Source: Bacteroidales bacterium
GTDB lineage: Bacteria > Bacteroidota > Bacteroidia > Bacteroidales > UBA932
Direction: 5' to 3'
NCBI GenBank assembly: GCA_015060395.1
Contig: SUYP01000001.1
Coordinates: forward strand, 62,001-126,000
Length of the DNA: 64,000 nucleotides
Below, piece by piece: positions 1 to 8,998 of the stretch. Under the pieces are notes generated by a model that saw only the letters and a list, made by a program, of their open reading frames with translations, ran no database searches and was not told the DNA's origin. The position numbers were made by a program, and so were the translations under genes. Position 1 is the first letter of the stretch; every line of letters begins with the position of its first letter.

Positions 1-274
1 TCTTCTGATAGCAGTCCAGTTTCTGCAGCCGGTCATCCTTGAATACGAAAATGTCTGCTTCCTCGATCTGTCCGCCGCTTCTGGTTACAGATACGTTGAA
101 TGTCGTTTCTGCCAAAGGAGCCTGCAACGGTTCCGGTCCGCTGCAACCGTATAGCAATGCCGGGAGAAAGTTCAACAAGGTTAGCGTGCCCAGAAAAGGC
201 TGAATTGTTTCTGAATAGACTGAGATAATTGAAATGAGAAACTCCCGGCAGATGTTCTTGACGTTTTTATTCAT
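1..274 (-). CDS. Fimbrillin-like surface lipoprotein, N-terminal part
   Basis: Partial gene running off the left edge; 91 codons are visible from the ATG at 274. Residues 30-45 are hydrophobic and end in a lipobox-like LLYGC, so it is probably exported and lipidated. The following stretch (TFNVSVTRSGGQIEEADIFVFKDDRL) resembles the start of FimB/Mfa2-type or other fimbrillin-like proteins of Bacteroidales, where a beta strand of the form 'DIFVF.. G.L' is typical. It starts one base after the stop of the beta-barrel gene upstream, so the two are cotranscribed. Family assignment is inferred from a short stretch; export is fairly clear. Confidence 0.5.
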   Translation of the reverse strand, partial: MNKNVKNICREFLISIISVYSETIQPFLGTLTLLNFLPALLYGCSGPEPLQAPLAETTFNVSVTRSGGQIEEADIFVFKDDRLQKLDCYQK

Positions 275-275
275 A

Positions 276-743
276 TCAGAAAGCGTAATGTAGTTCGAAT
301 GTGAAGTCTTTGATGTATAGCTCTTTGTGTCTGACAGTATGAAGCATACGGATTCCATATCCGATGTCGATTCCCAGCCCTCTGTATATTGGGATGGAAA
401 AGCCGATGCCGGTCTTTATATCCGCATTCTGCCTGAATCCTCCTGTCATTCCTAGAGATATGTAGCCTCCTTTGTAGCATTCCTTTGCCCAATGACGGAA
501 AGAAATCTCCCATTCCGACAGCCCGGCTTCAGGAAAATCCATATAGGAGGCAATCTCGTTAATAATACGGAAGGATGCCGATCCTCCTGCCGACCATTGA
601 GGGGCAAATGCGTGGCTGATGACTATCCGTATGTTTCCGTTCCCGACTGTTTCGGCCATATCCAGACCGATCCTTGCTGAATCCTGGCCGTATGCGGCTG
701 CGCAGAGGCAGAGAAAGATGATAAGAGCTTTCCATCGTTCCAT
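276..743 (-). CDS. Outer-membrane beta-barrel protein, DUF3575-like
   Basis: 155 residues with a clear signal peptide (ALIIFLCLCAAAYGQ, residues 6-20) and amphipathic strands, ending in Phe (FELHYAF), the usual C-terminal signature of outer-membrane barrels. Small barrels of this sort (DUF3575 family) often precede fimbrillin-type lipoproteins in Bacteroidales, and here the next gene starts one base after its stop. Probably an outer-membrane anchor or assembly partner for the surface protein encoded downstream; that role is inference. The ATG at 743 lies 11 nt after a TAGATTTG promoter box, so the leader is very short. Confidence 0.6.
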   Translation of the reverse strand: MERWKALIIFLCLCAAAYGQDSARIGLDMAETVGNGNIRIVISHAFAPQWSAGGSASFRIINEIASYMDFPEAGLSEWEISFRHWAKECYKGGYISLGMTGGFRQNADIKTGIGFSIPIYRGLGIDIGYGIRMLHTVRHKELYIKDFTFELHYAF

Positions 744-754
744 TTTTTTACCGG

Positions 755-762
755 CAAATCTA
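755..762 (-). promoter_or_regulatory. -7 box (TAGATTTG) for the fimbria-like operon
   Basis: Matches the Bacteroidota TAnnTTTG consensus on the minus strand. No good -33 TTTG is seen at the expected distance. The predicted transcription start is only a few bases before the ATG at 743. Confidence 0.5.
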
Positions 763-931
763 TCCAGCCTATTTGTAAAATGCAGCAGAACTTAAAAAAG
801 AAAAATGCATTTTTTCTTTATTTTATCTCTTTTGAACTTTTTTTATGTGACCTAAAATAAATTTTATGCTTTTTCAACCTGAAATCCCCGCTGTTCATCC
901 GGAGGTGCTATGATTATTTGCGGAAAAATCA

Positions 932-939
932 TATATTTG
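932..939 (+). promoter_or_regulatory. -7 box (TATATTTG) for the licD operon
   Basis: A perfect TAnnTTTG match 31 bases before the ATG at 971, giving a leader of about 25 nt. The nearest upstream TTTG (917-920) is too close for a standard -33 element. The 744-930 stretch otherwise holds only AT-rich sequence, with a small hairpin at about 797-819. Confidence 0.5.
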
Positions 940-970
940 ACAGATTATATGTTAATGCTTTCAGGTTATA

Positions 971-1801
971 ATGGAACATAGTATAGGCACGACAGATTTA
1001 TCAATGTACAACCCGGAAGGGTCGGCTTTGCGTCGTACGCAGACGGAGCTGTCTGCTATGCTTCAGAGACTGGCGGAGATATGCGACAGCAACGGCATAC
1101 GCTGGTGGCTCAGTTCCGGCACGCTGCTTGGTGCTGCCAGACATCAGGGCTTCATACCTTGGGATGACGATGTGGATATAGTTATGCTCAAAGAAGATTA
1201 CCTGAAGCTTGAAAAGATACTTCTGGAGATGGATGACGAGGACTATGTCCTGCATTCGATGGCTACGGATCCTGATTATATATATGTTTACGGGAAATTC
1301 CGCAGCAGAAAGGGAGAGTGCGAGTCGAAAGATGCAAGATACGCTCATTATAAGTGGAAGGGACCTTTCGTGGATATATTCACAATCGAGAAAACCACTT
1401 ACATAGCTGCTCAGATGGCGCGTTTCTTTTTTAAGACCGGGCATAAGATGACTTCTGCAGTAAGTAACCGAAAGATACGTCTTGCCCTCACTGCTACAGT
1501 GAATTTCATCAACTTCAGAATGCTGTTCCCGGTCTTCAGACTCATCGGCAGAATCAATCCGGACGGGCAGTACCACTATTCATTCGGTACCGGATATGCA
1601 AGATCTACCTTCTATGAAAAGGATATATTCCCATTGACAAAGATGTCCTTTGAAGGAAAGATGATGCCTGTACCGAAGGATACGGATGCCTATCTGACAA
1701 GGGTCTATGGCGACTGGAAGAAGCTTCCTTCAGAGGAAAGAATAAAAAAAGCGATTCATTCCCGTATATACAGGGATGAGATATTTGGCAAAGGCAATTG
1801 A
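971..1801 (+). CDS. licD: LicD-family phosphotransferase
   Basis: 276 residues with the LicD signature at 45-70: WWLSSGTLLGAARH followed by WDDDVDI, whose Asp cluster (65-69) is the metal and nucleotide site of this nucleotidyltransferase-fold family. LicD proteins transfer phosphocholine (or another CDP-activated phospho-alcohol) to cell-surface glycans at the cytoplasmic face of the membrane. It is the first gene of a five-gene plus-strand operon, ending 4 nt before the Stealth gene. The matching CDP-donor enzyme is plausibly the fusion protein at 3653-5470. The actual substituent cannot be read from sequence. Confidence 0.85.
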   Translation: MEHSIGTTDLSMYNPEGSALRRTQTELSAMLQRLAEICDSNGIRWWLSSGTLLGAARHQGFIPWDDDVDIVMLKEDYLKLEKILLEMDDEDYVLHSMATDPDYIYVYGKFRSRKGECESKDARYAHYKWKGPFVDIFTIEKTTYIAAQMARFFFKTGHKMTSAVSNRKIRLALTATVNFINFRMLFPVFRLIGRINPDGQYHYSFGTGYARSTFYEKDIFPLTKMSFEGKMMPVPKDTDAYLTRVYGDWKKLPSEERIKKAIHSRIYRDEIFGKGN

Positions 1802-1805
1802 CACG

Positions 1806-2684
1806 ATGGATATTGTAATAACATACGTTGACGGAAACGATCCTGTCTGGAAAAAGGATTACGAGAAATATACCGAGGTTCCTGTTATGGAAAAGCGTTT
1901 CCGTGACTGGGGCACATTGAAGTATCTTCTCAGAGGCATAGAGGTCAATATGCCTTTCATCAGGAATGTCTTTCTGGTGGTCTCCCATCCTTCTCAAGTG
2001 CCTGAGTGGGTTGACCAGAGCAATCTGAGGATAGTTCTTCACAGGGATATAATACCGTCAGAGCATCTTCCTGCATTCAACAGTACGCTGATTGAAATGC
2101 ATCTTCACAGAATAGAGGGACTTGATGAAGAGTATCTTTATTTCAATGACGACCTCTTCCCTTTGAAGGAATGCCGGCCGGAGGATTTCTTCCGCGAAGG
2201 CAAGGGAGTATTGGGATTCAGCCGTCATTTCTGGTGTTCGGGAATGTTCAGACGTATATGCAGGAATTCCGACAGATATGCACGCAAAGCTTTGGGAATG
2301 CCGTCTTCAGCGTTCTTTCTCAGACCTCAGCATACTTGTACTCCAATGTTCAGAAGCGAGTGTGCCCGCTTGTATGCCGATCTGGAGGATGACATAGTGA
2401 AGTCTCTTTCTAGAATAAGGAATCAGGATAATCTCAGCCAGTACCTCTTCCTGGATTACCAATATTACAAGGGACTTATCATTCCGGAGAGGATATCCAA
2501 CAAACATTATTCTGTGGCTCTGGCGACGCCTGACAAACTCAAGTTGTTCATTATGAATCCGACGCGTAAGATAATGTGTGTCAATGATGTACGTCTGAGC
2601 GAAAAGCGCTTCGAGGCACTTCGTGAAACTATAATCGAGGCTTTCGAACTCAGGTTCCCCTCAAAATCAAGATTTGAAAGATAG
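1806..2684 (+). CDS. Stealth-family sugar phosphotransferase
   Basis: 292 residues starting MDIVITYVDGNDPVW, the conserved region 1 of Stealth proteins; this motif fixes the start at 1806 over an upstream in-frame start that would overlap licD. Conserved region 2 follows (NVFLVVSHPSQVPEW, then LPAFNSTLIEMHLHRI and YFNDD), and region 3 is seen near HTCTPMFRSECARL. Stealth enzymes are hexose-1-phosphate transferases that build phosphodiester-linked capsular or surface polymers. Pairing with LicD in one operon points to a phosphate-rich surface glycan. The stop abuts the next ATG exactly. Confidence 0.85.
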   Translation: MDIVITYVDGNDPVWKKDYEKYTEVPVMEKRFRDWGTLKYLLRGIEVNMPFIRNVFLVVSHPSQVPEWVDQSNLRIVLHRDIIPSEHLPAFNSTLIEMHLHRIEGLDEEYLYFNDDLFPLKECRPEDFFREGKGVLGFSRHFWCSGMFRRICRNSDRYARKALGMPSSAFFLRPQHTCTPMFRSECARLYADLEDDIVKSLSRIRNQDNLSQYLFLDYQYYKGLIIPERISNKHYSVALATPDKLKLFIMNPTRKIMCVNDVRLSEKRFEALRETIIEAFELRFPSKSRFER

Positions 2685-3641
2685 ATGGATGCTCCATTGA
2701 CAATATCGCTGGTGGCGCCGGTTTATGGCGTAGAGAAATATATCTCCAGTTTTGCGGAATCCGTGCTCGGACAGTCATATCCGCATATTCAGTTCATCTT
2801 TGTGAACGATGGTACCAAGGACCGTTCCATCGAACTGCTGAATGAGCTGATAGACAGCAGATTCCAGCATCTACGTGAACGAATAACCATAGTCGGTAAG
2901 GAGAATGGAGGCCTTCCTGCTGCCCGCAGGACCGGTATGGAGTATGTGTCAGGCGATTATGTCTGGCATATTGATTCAGATGACTGGCTTGAGCCGGATG
3001 CGGTGAAGCGTATAGCCGAATGTGCCCTTGCCACAGGATCCGATCTGATATATTTCAACTTTTACAAGGAATATGCGGGACGTACGAAACTGAAGGTCGA
3101 GGCGGATTACCGGATTGAGGATAAGACAAAGTATCTTAAGGCTATGTATAATCACAGGTCATACGGATGTGTGTGGAACAAATGCGTGAAAACCGGGCTG
3201 TATCGGAAATATGATATACGTTTTCCGCAGTATTCCTATGCAGAAGATATTTTCCTGATGGCTCAGATCACAGGATATGCGGAAAGCATATATCATCTGG
3301 ATGAAGCCTTATATCACTACCGCAAGGATAATCCTCAGGCGATAACGCGGCAGAACCGTCGTAAACGTCGGGCGGAGGCGGTGAGAAACTCTCTCGCATT
3401 GTATGAACTGTATAAGGATGTACCTTCTGATAAATGTCCGGTATCCGTCCTTTTTGATGATATCTTCTACAGGTCCGGTCTGTATTCCCTTATGTATGGT
3501 CTCGGCCTTTTTGAAGAATTTCCATATCTTTCGGATAATATATCCAGAGCCTCTCTGCATAGGGGAGGGGATGTCTGGATTCCTATGCAGCTGCTGTTGA
3601 AGCTATATGCCTTCATCCGCAGATTTATATCAAGAAGCTAA
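2685..3641 (+). CDS. Family 2 glycosyltransferase
   Basis: 318 residues with a GT-A fold start (ISLVAPVYGVEKYISSFAESVLGQSYPHIQFIFVNDGT) and a metal-binding DSDD at 97-100 (VWHIDSDDWLEPDA). The later WNK and AEDIFLMAQ segment is typical of bacterial GT2 enzymes that extend surface polysaccharides. No transmembrane segment is evident, so it is probably cytosolic or peripheral. The ATG follows the Stealth stop with no gap, so translation is likely coupled. Donor and acceptor sugars are unknown. Confidence 0.85.
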   Translation: MDAPLTISLVAPVYGVEKYISSFAESVLGQSYPHIQFIFVNDGTKDRSIELLNELIDSRFQHLRERITIVGKENGGLPAARRTGMEYVSGDYVWHIDSDDWLEPDAVKRIAECALATGSDLIYFNFYKEYAGRTKLKVEADYRIEDKTKYLKAMYNHRSYGCVWNKCVKTGLYRKYDIRFPQYSYAEDIFLMAQITGYAESIYHLDEALYHYRKDNPQAITRQNRRKRRAEAVRNSLALYELYKDVPSDKCPVSVLFDDIFYRSGLYSLMYGLGLFEEFPYLSDNISRASLHRGGDVWIPMQLLLKLYAFIRRFISRS

Positions 3642-3652
3642 TTCAATTATAT

Positions 3653-5470
3653 ATGCAAGCAGTAATATTGGCCGCAGGTATGGGCAGGCGGCTTGGAGAT
3701 CTGACAAAGGATAATACGAAATGTATGGTCAAGGTTAATGGAGTCGCCTTGATTGACAGGTTGTTGGGTCAGCTGTCGGCCTTGGAGCTGAACAGGGTCG
3801 TGATAGTCGTGGGATATGAGGGGGACAAACTCATCGCTCATATCGGTGACAGGTATGCAGGACGCCTGAACATAGAGTATATAGTCAATCCTATATATGA
3901 CAGGACCAACAACATATATTCTCTGGCACTCACCAAGGATAAACTGCAGGAAGATGATACCTTGCTTATCGAGTCGGACCTCATTTTCGATGACAAGATG
4001 TTCTCTTTGATATTGGGTAATCCGTATCCTAATCTGGCCCTTGTCGCGAAATACCAGACCTGGATGGACGGTACGATGGTCAGGATAGATGAAGATAACA
4101 ATGTAGTCAACTTCATCACCAAGAGTGCATTCAAATATTCCGATGTCGATTATTACTATAAGACGGTGAATATCTATAAGTTCAGCCGGGAGTTCCTCGT
4201 GCAGAAATATATTCCTTTCCTTGATGCCTATTGTGCGGCATTGGGCAATAACGAATATTATGAGCAGGTCCTGAGGGTTATATGTATGCTGGACAATTCG
4301 GAGCTGAAGGCTCTTCCGATATCTGGCGAAAAGTGGTATGAAATCGATGATGTGCAGGATCTGGACATTGCGGAAGCTCTTTTTGCATCGGATGAGGAAC
4401 ATCAGAAGCTCTATATGAAGCGTTTCGGTGGCTACTGGCGTTTTCCTGGGATGCTGGACTATTGCTATCTGGTGAATCCGTATTTTCCATCACCTCGTCT
4501 CAAGGATGAATTGAGGGCGAATTTTGACACCCTTCTCACGGAATATCCTTCAGGAATGTATGTGAATTCTTTGCTGGCAGGAAAATGCTTTGGGGTCAGA
4601 CAGGACTATGTAGTGCCGGGAAATGGAGCTGCGGAGCTGATAAAGAGTCTTATGGGACGCCTGGAAGGCAAGCTGGGAGTGATATATCCTACTTTCGAAG
4701 AATATCCTAACAGACGTGTAAAGGATACCCTTGAGATATTTGTTCCTCAGACCGAGGACTTTCATTATACGGCTGATGATGTGATCGGATACTTCTCCGA
4801 GCATAGACCGGACAGTCTTCTGCTCATAAATCCTGATAATCCTTCAGGAAACTATATCCCGTATAAAGATGTCCTGAGACTTGCTGAGTGGTGTAAGAAC
4901 GAAGGTGTCAGACTGGTCGTAGATGAGTCTTTTGTAGATTTCAGCAGTGAGTTCCCTCATAATACCTTGCTCCGCAACGATTTGCTTGAGCGGTTCCCTG
5001 ATATGATCGTGGTCAAGAGCATATCCAAGTCATTCGGTGTGCCCGGGCTTCGTCTTGGCATAATGGCTTCGGCCGACACTGAACTGATAGCTTTTGTGAA
5101 GAAGGACGTATCGATCTGGAATCTTAACTCTTTTGCAGAGTTCTTTATGCAGATTTATACAAAACACGAGGGAGACTATAGAAAGGCTGCAGAAAAGTTC
5201 GGCAATGAACGTGGACGCTTCTATGAAGATCTCAGTAGCATTCCATATCTGAAGGTCTATCCGAGTGAGGCCAATTATTTCCTGTGCGAAGTAATGCCTC
5301 CATATAACTCCCATAATCTTGCCGTGACCTTGCTGAAGAATCATAACATTCTGATCAAGGACTGCAGTGGCAAGAAGGCTTTCGCTGGAAGAAACTGCAT
5401 AAGACTTGCCGTAAGGAACAGACAGGATAATGAAAGGCTTGTAAGTGCCTTGAAACAAGTGTTGATATGA
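3653..5470 (+). CDS. LicC-like cytidylyltransferase fused to a fold-type I PLP enzyme
   Basis: 605 residues in two enzymes. Residues 1-240 are a nucleotidyltransferase with LILAAGMG-type start (VILAAGMGRRLGDLT, then TKCMVKV), YDRTNNIYSL, ESDLIFDD, KTVNIYKF and WYEIDDVQDL, a pattern of LicC/PntC-type CTP:phospho-amine cytidylyltransferases. Residues about 250-605 are an aminotransferase-fold enzyme of the HisC/CobD group: VPGNGAAELI, NPDNPSGN, VVDESFVDF, and the PLP lysine at about 459 in SISKSFGVPGLRLG. CobD-type relatives decarboxylate phosphothreonine or phosphoserine, others transaminate. I infer that one half makes an amino-alcohol phosphate (or related amine) and the other activates it with CTP for LicD. 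The precise substrate is not visible. Confidence 0.8.
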   Translation: MQAVILAAGMGRRLGDLTKDNTKCMVKVNGVALIDRLLGQLSALELNRVVIVVGYEGDKLIAHIGDRYAGRLNIEYIVNPIYDRTNNIYSLALTKDKLQEDDTLLIESDLIFDDKMFSLILGNPYPNLALVAKYQTWMDGTMVRIDEDNNVVNFITKSAFKYSDVDYYYKTVNIYKFSREFLVQKYIPFLDAYCAALGNNEYYEQVLRVICMLDNSELKALPISGEKWYEIDDVQDLDIAEALFASDEEHQKLYMKRFGGYWRFPGMLDYCYLVNPYFPSPRLKDELRANFDTLLTEYPSGMYVNSLLAGKCFGVRQDYVVPGNGAAELIKSLMGRLEGKLGVIYPTFEEYPNRRVKDTLEIFVPQTEDFHYTADDVIGYFSEHRPDSLLLINPDNPSGNYIPYKDVLRLAEWCKNEGVRLVVDESFVDFSSEFPHNTLLRNDLLERFPDMIVVKSISKSFGVPGLRLGIMASADTELIAFVKKDVSIWNLNSFAEFFMQIYTKHEGDYRKAAEKFGNERGRFYEDLSSIPYLKVYPSEANYFLCEVMPPYNSHNLAVTLLKNHNILIKDCSGKKAFAGRNCIRLAVRNRQDNERLVSALKQVLI

Positions 5471-6414
5471 AGATAATCAGAACCTCAGACATAAAGAATC
5501 TGGATATATCTCCAGCGGAGTGCGTCAGATGGGTCAGGGAAAGCTTTTCTGTAAAGAAACGTGCCCAACTGCCGCCTAAGAACAGTATCCATCCCCAGGG
5601 AGATGACTTTTTCAATACGATGCCTTGCCTTCTTCCTGAAGAATATCACAGGTTCGGAGTCAAGGAAGTCCACAGGATAGCCGGAGCTGTGCCTGCCTTG
5701 GGCAGTGATTTCCTGTTATATGATTCTTCTGATGGAGAGCTTCTGGCATTTATTGATGCCGACTGGATAACGGCAATGCGTACAGGAGCAGTGGCGACCC
5801 TTGCGGCTCAGACATTCCGAAGCTCCAAGGCGTCTGTATATTCATTTATAGGTCTCGGTAATACTGCCCGTGCCACCTTGCTCTGCCTTCTCGATTCGGA
5901 GCCGGATATTATGCACAAGGTCCTCTTGAAAAAGTATAAGGATCAGGCCGATCTTTTCATAGAAAGATTCAGCGGTTTTGACAATGTCACTTTTGAAGTC
6001 TTGGATGACGTCGGTGATATGATCAGGGAATCCGATGTCGTGATAAGCTGCATAACAGCTGCAGACGGGATAGTCTGCGACGATATCAGCTGTTTCCGCC
6101 CCGGAGTCCTGGTTATTCCGGTTCATACCCGCGGCTTTCAGAACTGCGATACGGTATTTGACAAGGTATATGCAGATGACACTGCGCACGTCTGCGGGTT
6201 CAGGTATTTCAGCCAGTTCAGGCAGTTTGCAGAGCTTTCTGATGTCCTTTCCGGAGATGCAGTGGGCAGAGCGGATGATAATGAAAGGATCCTCAGTTAT
6301 AATATAGGTCTGGGACTCCACGATCTGATTTTCGCTGATAAGATCTATGATATGCTGAAGGACAGGATTCCGGATCTCTCTCTTGACCGGCAGACCGAAA
6401 AGTTCTGGATATAG
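5467..6414 (+). CDS. Ornithine cyclodeaminase / mu-crystallin family enzyme
   Basis: 315 residues with the family layout: N-terminal substrate half (KKRAQLPPKNSIHP, GVKEVHRIAGA), the LLYDSSDGELLAFIDADWITAMRTGAVATLAA block, and a Rossmann NAD(P) site at VYSFIGLGNTARATLL. The family includes ornithine cyclodeaminase, alanine dehydrogenase, ketimine reductase and SbnB-type enzymes. The ATG overlaps the previous gene by 4 bp (ATGA), so it belongs to the glycan-decoration operon and may supply or modify the amine that the fusion protein activates. That link is inference from context. A terminator hairpin follows at 6421. Confidence 0.75.
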   Translation: MKIIRTSDIKNLDISPAECVRWVRESFSVKKRAQLPPKNSIHPQGDDFFNTMPCLLPEEYHRFGVKEVHRIAGAVPALGSDFLLYDSSDGELLAFIDADWITAMRTGAVATLAAQTFRSSKASVYSFIGLGNTARATLLCLLDSEPDIMHKVLLKKYKDQADLFIERFSGFDNVTFEVLDDVGDMIRESDVVISCITAADGIVCDDISCFRPGVLVIPVHTRGFQNCDTVFDKVYADDTAHVCGFRYFSQFRQFAELSDVLSGDAVGRADDNERILSYNIGLGLHDLIFADKIYDMLKDRIPDLSLDRQTEKFWI

Positions 6415-6420
6415 AATAAT

Positions 6421-6447
6421 GAAGCCCGACCTTGATGGCCGGGCTTC
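6421..6447. terminator. Terminator between convergent licD and nqr operons
   Basis: Arms GAAGCCCG and CGGGCTTC with a CC/GG extension across a single mismatch, loop TTGAT. It lies between two converging operons and can form on either strand; the T-run is short. Confidence 0.65.
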
Positions 6448-6462
6448 TTATTGCTCAGGAGA

Positions 6463-7722
6463 CTATGCTCCGAAGTTGTCGTAAAGGATATTCTCCGGTG
6501 GTACTCCGAGTGAGTCGAGGAGGTTTACAACCGCTCCGACCATCATAGGAGGTCCGCACATAAGGTAGAGTGCATCCTCTGGATTCTCGTGCTGCTTGAG
6601 GTAAGTCTCGAACATAACGTTGTGTACGAAACCTGCAACGTATGGTACGCCTGCAGCATCAGCCTCAGGATCCGGTCTGTCAAGTGCGAGATGGAACTTG
6701 AAGTTAGGGAATTCCTTCTCGATTGCGTGATAGTCATCGAGGTAGAATGCCTCCTTAAGTGCACGTGCACCATAGAAGAAGTTCACCTTGCGGTCTGTCT
6801 TCTCTGTCTTGAAGAGATGCATAATGTGGCTTCGCATAGGAGCCATACCTGCACCACCGCCGACGAAGATCAGCTCGGTCTCTGGTGAGAGATCCTTTGG
6901 AAGGAAGAACTCACCGTAAGGACCTGAGATAGTGATCTTGTCACCTGGCTTGAGAGAGTAGATGTATGAAGAACAGATACCAGGGTTAACATCAACCCAC
7001 TTGCCCGCAGCCCTGTCGAATGGAGGAGTTGCGATACGTACGTTGAGCTTGATGATGTCGCCCTCTGCAGGATAGCAGGCCATTGAGTAAGCACGTACGG
7101 TAGGGGTCGGGTTGACCATCTTGAGAGTTCTGAGACCCATTTTCTCCCAATCTGCCTGATACTGCTCGTCAACGTCGATGTCCTTATAGTCAACTGTTAC
7201 AGCAGGTACGTCGATCTGGATATATCCACCTGACTGGAAGTTGAGGTGCTCTCCCTCAGGAAGCTTTACCACGAACTCCTTGATGAATGTAGCTACGTTG
7301 TGGTTAGAAACCACCTCGCACTCCCACTTTTTCACGCTGAGCGCTGAAGCAGGTACCTCGATAGACATATCTTCCTTGATCTTCACCTGACATCCCAGGC
7401 GCCAGTTTGCAGCAATCTGTTTGCGGTTGAAGAAGCCGACCTCGGTAGGGAGAATCTCTCCGCCACCCTCGGTCACGCGGCACTTGCACTGTCCGCAGGC
7501 ACCCTTGCCACCACAAGCTGAAGGAAGGAAGATCTTCTGCTCTGCGAGTGTTGAGAGAAGGTTTCCGCCAGGAGTTACCTCGACGATCTTGCTTCCCTCG
7601 TTGATGTTGATCTTGACTGTTCCTGAAGGTGTCAGCTTCGTCTTGATGAAGAGGAGAAGCGCCACCAGGATAAGTGTGACGATCACGAAGACGATCACAG
7701 CAAAAAGTATTGTTTGTGTCAT
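6463..7722 (-). CDS. nqrF: Na+-translocating NADH:quinone reductase subunit F
   Basis: 419 residues, the usual NqrF length. One N-terminal membrane helix (3-27) precedes a plant-type 2Fe-2S ferredoxin domain with Cys70, Cys76, Cys79 and Cys111 (ACGGKGACGQC and LGC). A ferredoxin-reductase module follows, with FAD motif RAYSMACYP, NAD motif GGGAGMAPMRSHI, and CGPPMM near the C-terminus. It takes electrons from NADH at the cytoplasmic face and passes them into the sodium-pumping complex. Last gene of nqrABCDEF, 17 nt after nqrE. Confidence 0.97.
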   Translation of the reverse strand: MTQTILFAVIVFVIVTLILVALLLFIKTKLTPSGTVKININEGSKIVEVTPGGNLLSTLAEQKIFLPSACGGKGACGQCKCRVTEGGGEILPTEVGFFNRKQIAANWRLGCQVKIKEDMSIEVPASALSVKKWECEVVSNHNVATFIKEFVVKLPEGEHLNFQSGGYIQIDVPAVTVDYKDIDVDEQYQADWEKMGLRTLKMVNPTPTVRAYSMACYPAEGDIIKLNVRIATPPFDRAAGKWVDVNPGICSSYIYSLKPGDKITISGPYGEFFLPKDLSPETELIFVGGGAGMAPMRSHIMHLFKTEKTDRKVNFFYGARALKEAFYLDDYHAIEKEFPNFKFHLALDRPDPEADAAGVPYVAGFVHNVMFETYLKQHENPEDALYLMCGPPMMVGAVVNLLDSLGVPPENILYDNFGA

Positions 7723-7739
7723 ATTCTTGTCCTCCTATA

Positions 7740-8357
7740 TTAAAGCTGAATACCCATAAATGTCATAAATGCGATACCCATAAGACCTACGGTAATGAAT
7801 GTGATACCGAGACCCTTGAGTCCTGCAGGCACGTGTGAATAAGCCATCTTCTCGCGGATTGCAGCGAGAGCAACGATGGCAAGCCACCAGCCGATACCTG
7901 AACCGAGAGCGTAAACAACCGGCTCGCCGAAGCTTACGAAATCCCTTTCCTGCATAAAGAGCGAACCACCAAGGATTGCGCAGTTCACTGCGATCAGCGG
8001 AAGGAAGATACCGAGCTGCGAGTAGAGGTTCGGAAGGAACTTCTCCACTACCATCTCCACGATCTGTACGATGGCTGCGATGACTGCGATGAAGATGATG
8101 AAGCTGAGGAAGCTCAGATCAAGGCTCGCATATTTCTCGCCCATCCAGGCCAGAGCACCTGGCTTGAGGATGTACTCGTTGAGGAGATAGTTGACAGGGA
8201 GAGTGATCAGAAGCACAGCGATTACGGCAATTCCGAGGCCGTTTGCTGTCTTCACGTTCTTTGATACCGCCAGGTATGAACACATACCAAGGAAGTAGGC
8301 GAATATCATATTGTCGATGAAGATCGACTTTACAAATAAGCTAATATAATCTGCCAT
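7740..8357 (-). CDS. nqrE: Na+-translocating NADH:quinone reductase subunit E
   Basis: 205 residues, mostly hydrophobic with about six membrane helices. Starts [26 protein letters not shown], the conserved first helix of NqrE, with the Cys (CSY) that helps hold the intramembrane iron centre. NqrE and NqrD are homologous with opposite topology and together form the membrane core of the pump. 19 nt downstream of nqrD. Confidence 0.96.
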   Translation of the reverse strand: MADYISLFVKSIFIDNMIFAYFLGMCSYLAVSKNVKTANGLGIAVIAVLLITLPVNYLLNEYILKPGALAWMGEKYASLDLSFLSFIIFIAVIAAIVQIVEMVVEKFLPNLYSQLGIFLPLIAVNCAILGGSLFMQERDFVSFGEPVVYALGSGIGWWLAIVALAAIREKMAYSHVPAGLKGLGITFITVGLMGIAFMTFMGIQL

Positions 8358-8376
8358 AGTTTTCTTTAGTTATGTG

Positions 8377-8994
8377 TTATTTTTCCTGAAGGTCCTTCTG
8401 AATGGATCTCTGTACCCAGATGACGCATCCGAGGAGGATGAGTGCCATCGGAGGGAGGATCATAAGACCGTTGTTTACGTAACCGAAGTCATAAACAGCC
8501 TGAGGGATGATCTGGAATCCGAAGAGCGTGCCGCTTCCGAGGAGTTCACGGAAGAATGCGACGATCACGAGGATCATAGCATATCCGAGACCGTTTCCGA
8601 GGCCGTCCATAAGTGACGCGAAAGGTTTGTTTCCGAGAGCAAATGCCTCGATACGTCCCATCACGATACAGTTGGTGATGATGAGGCCGATATATACGGA
8701 CAGGGTCTTGCTGACGCTGTATGCATACGCCTTGAGCACCTGATCCACAAGGATTACCATCATTGCTACAACCACGAGCTGCACAATGATACGGATTCGG
8801 TTTGGAATCGTGTTCCTAAGAAGTGAACAGATAAGGCTTGAAATACCTGTTACGATTATAACGGAAAGTCCCATCACAAAGGCACCCTTCAGCTGTACAG
8901 TAACTGCAAGTGAAGAACAGATACCGAGGACAAGGACAGAAATAGGGTTGCCCTTGAATATCGGATTCAAAAATGTTTCCTTAATGTTTCCCAT
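8377..8994 (-). CDS. nqrD: Na+-translocating NADH:quinone reductase subunit D
   Basis: 205 residues with six predicted helices. Contains the conserved NPIFKGNPISVLVLGICSSLAVT, including the Cys matching that in NqrE, and IGLIITNCIVMGRIEAFA with the second conserved Cys. Identical in length to NqrE, as expected for this homologous pair. Separated from nqrC by 4 nt, so cotranslation is likely. Confidence 0.96.
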   Translation of the reverse strand: MGNIKETFLNPIFKGNPISVLVLGICSSLAVTVQLKGAFVMGLSVIIVTGISSLICSLLRNTIPNRIRIIVQLVVVAMMVILVDQVLKAYAYSVSKTLSVYIGLIITNCIVMGRIEAFALGNKPFASLMDGLGNGLGYAMILVIVAFFRELLGSGTLFGFQIIPQAVYDFGYVNNGLMILPPMALILLGCVIWVQRSIQKDLQEK

Positions 8995-8998
8995 AATA

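Noticed and set aside
1776..1805. Upstream start of the Stealth gene overlapping licD
   Set aside because: The Stealth conserved region 1 begins exactly at the ATG at 1806.
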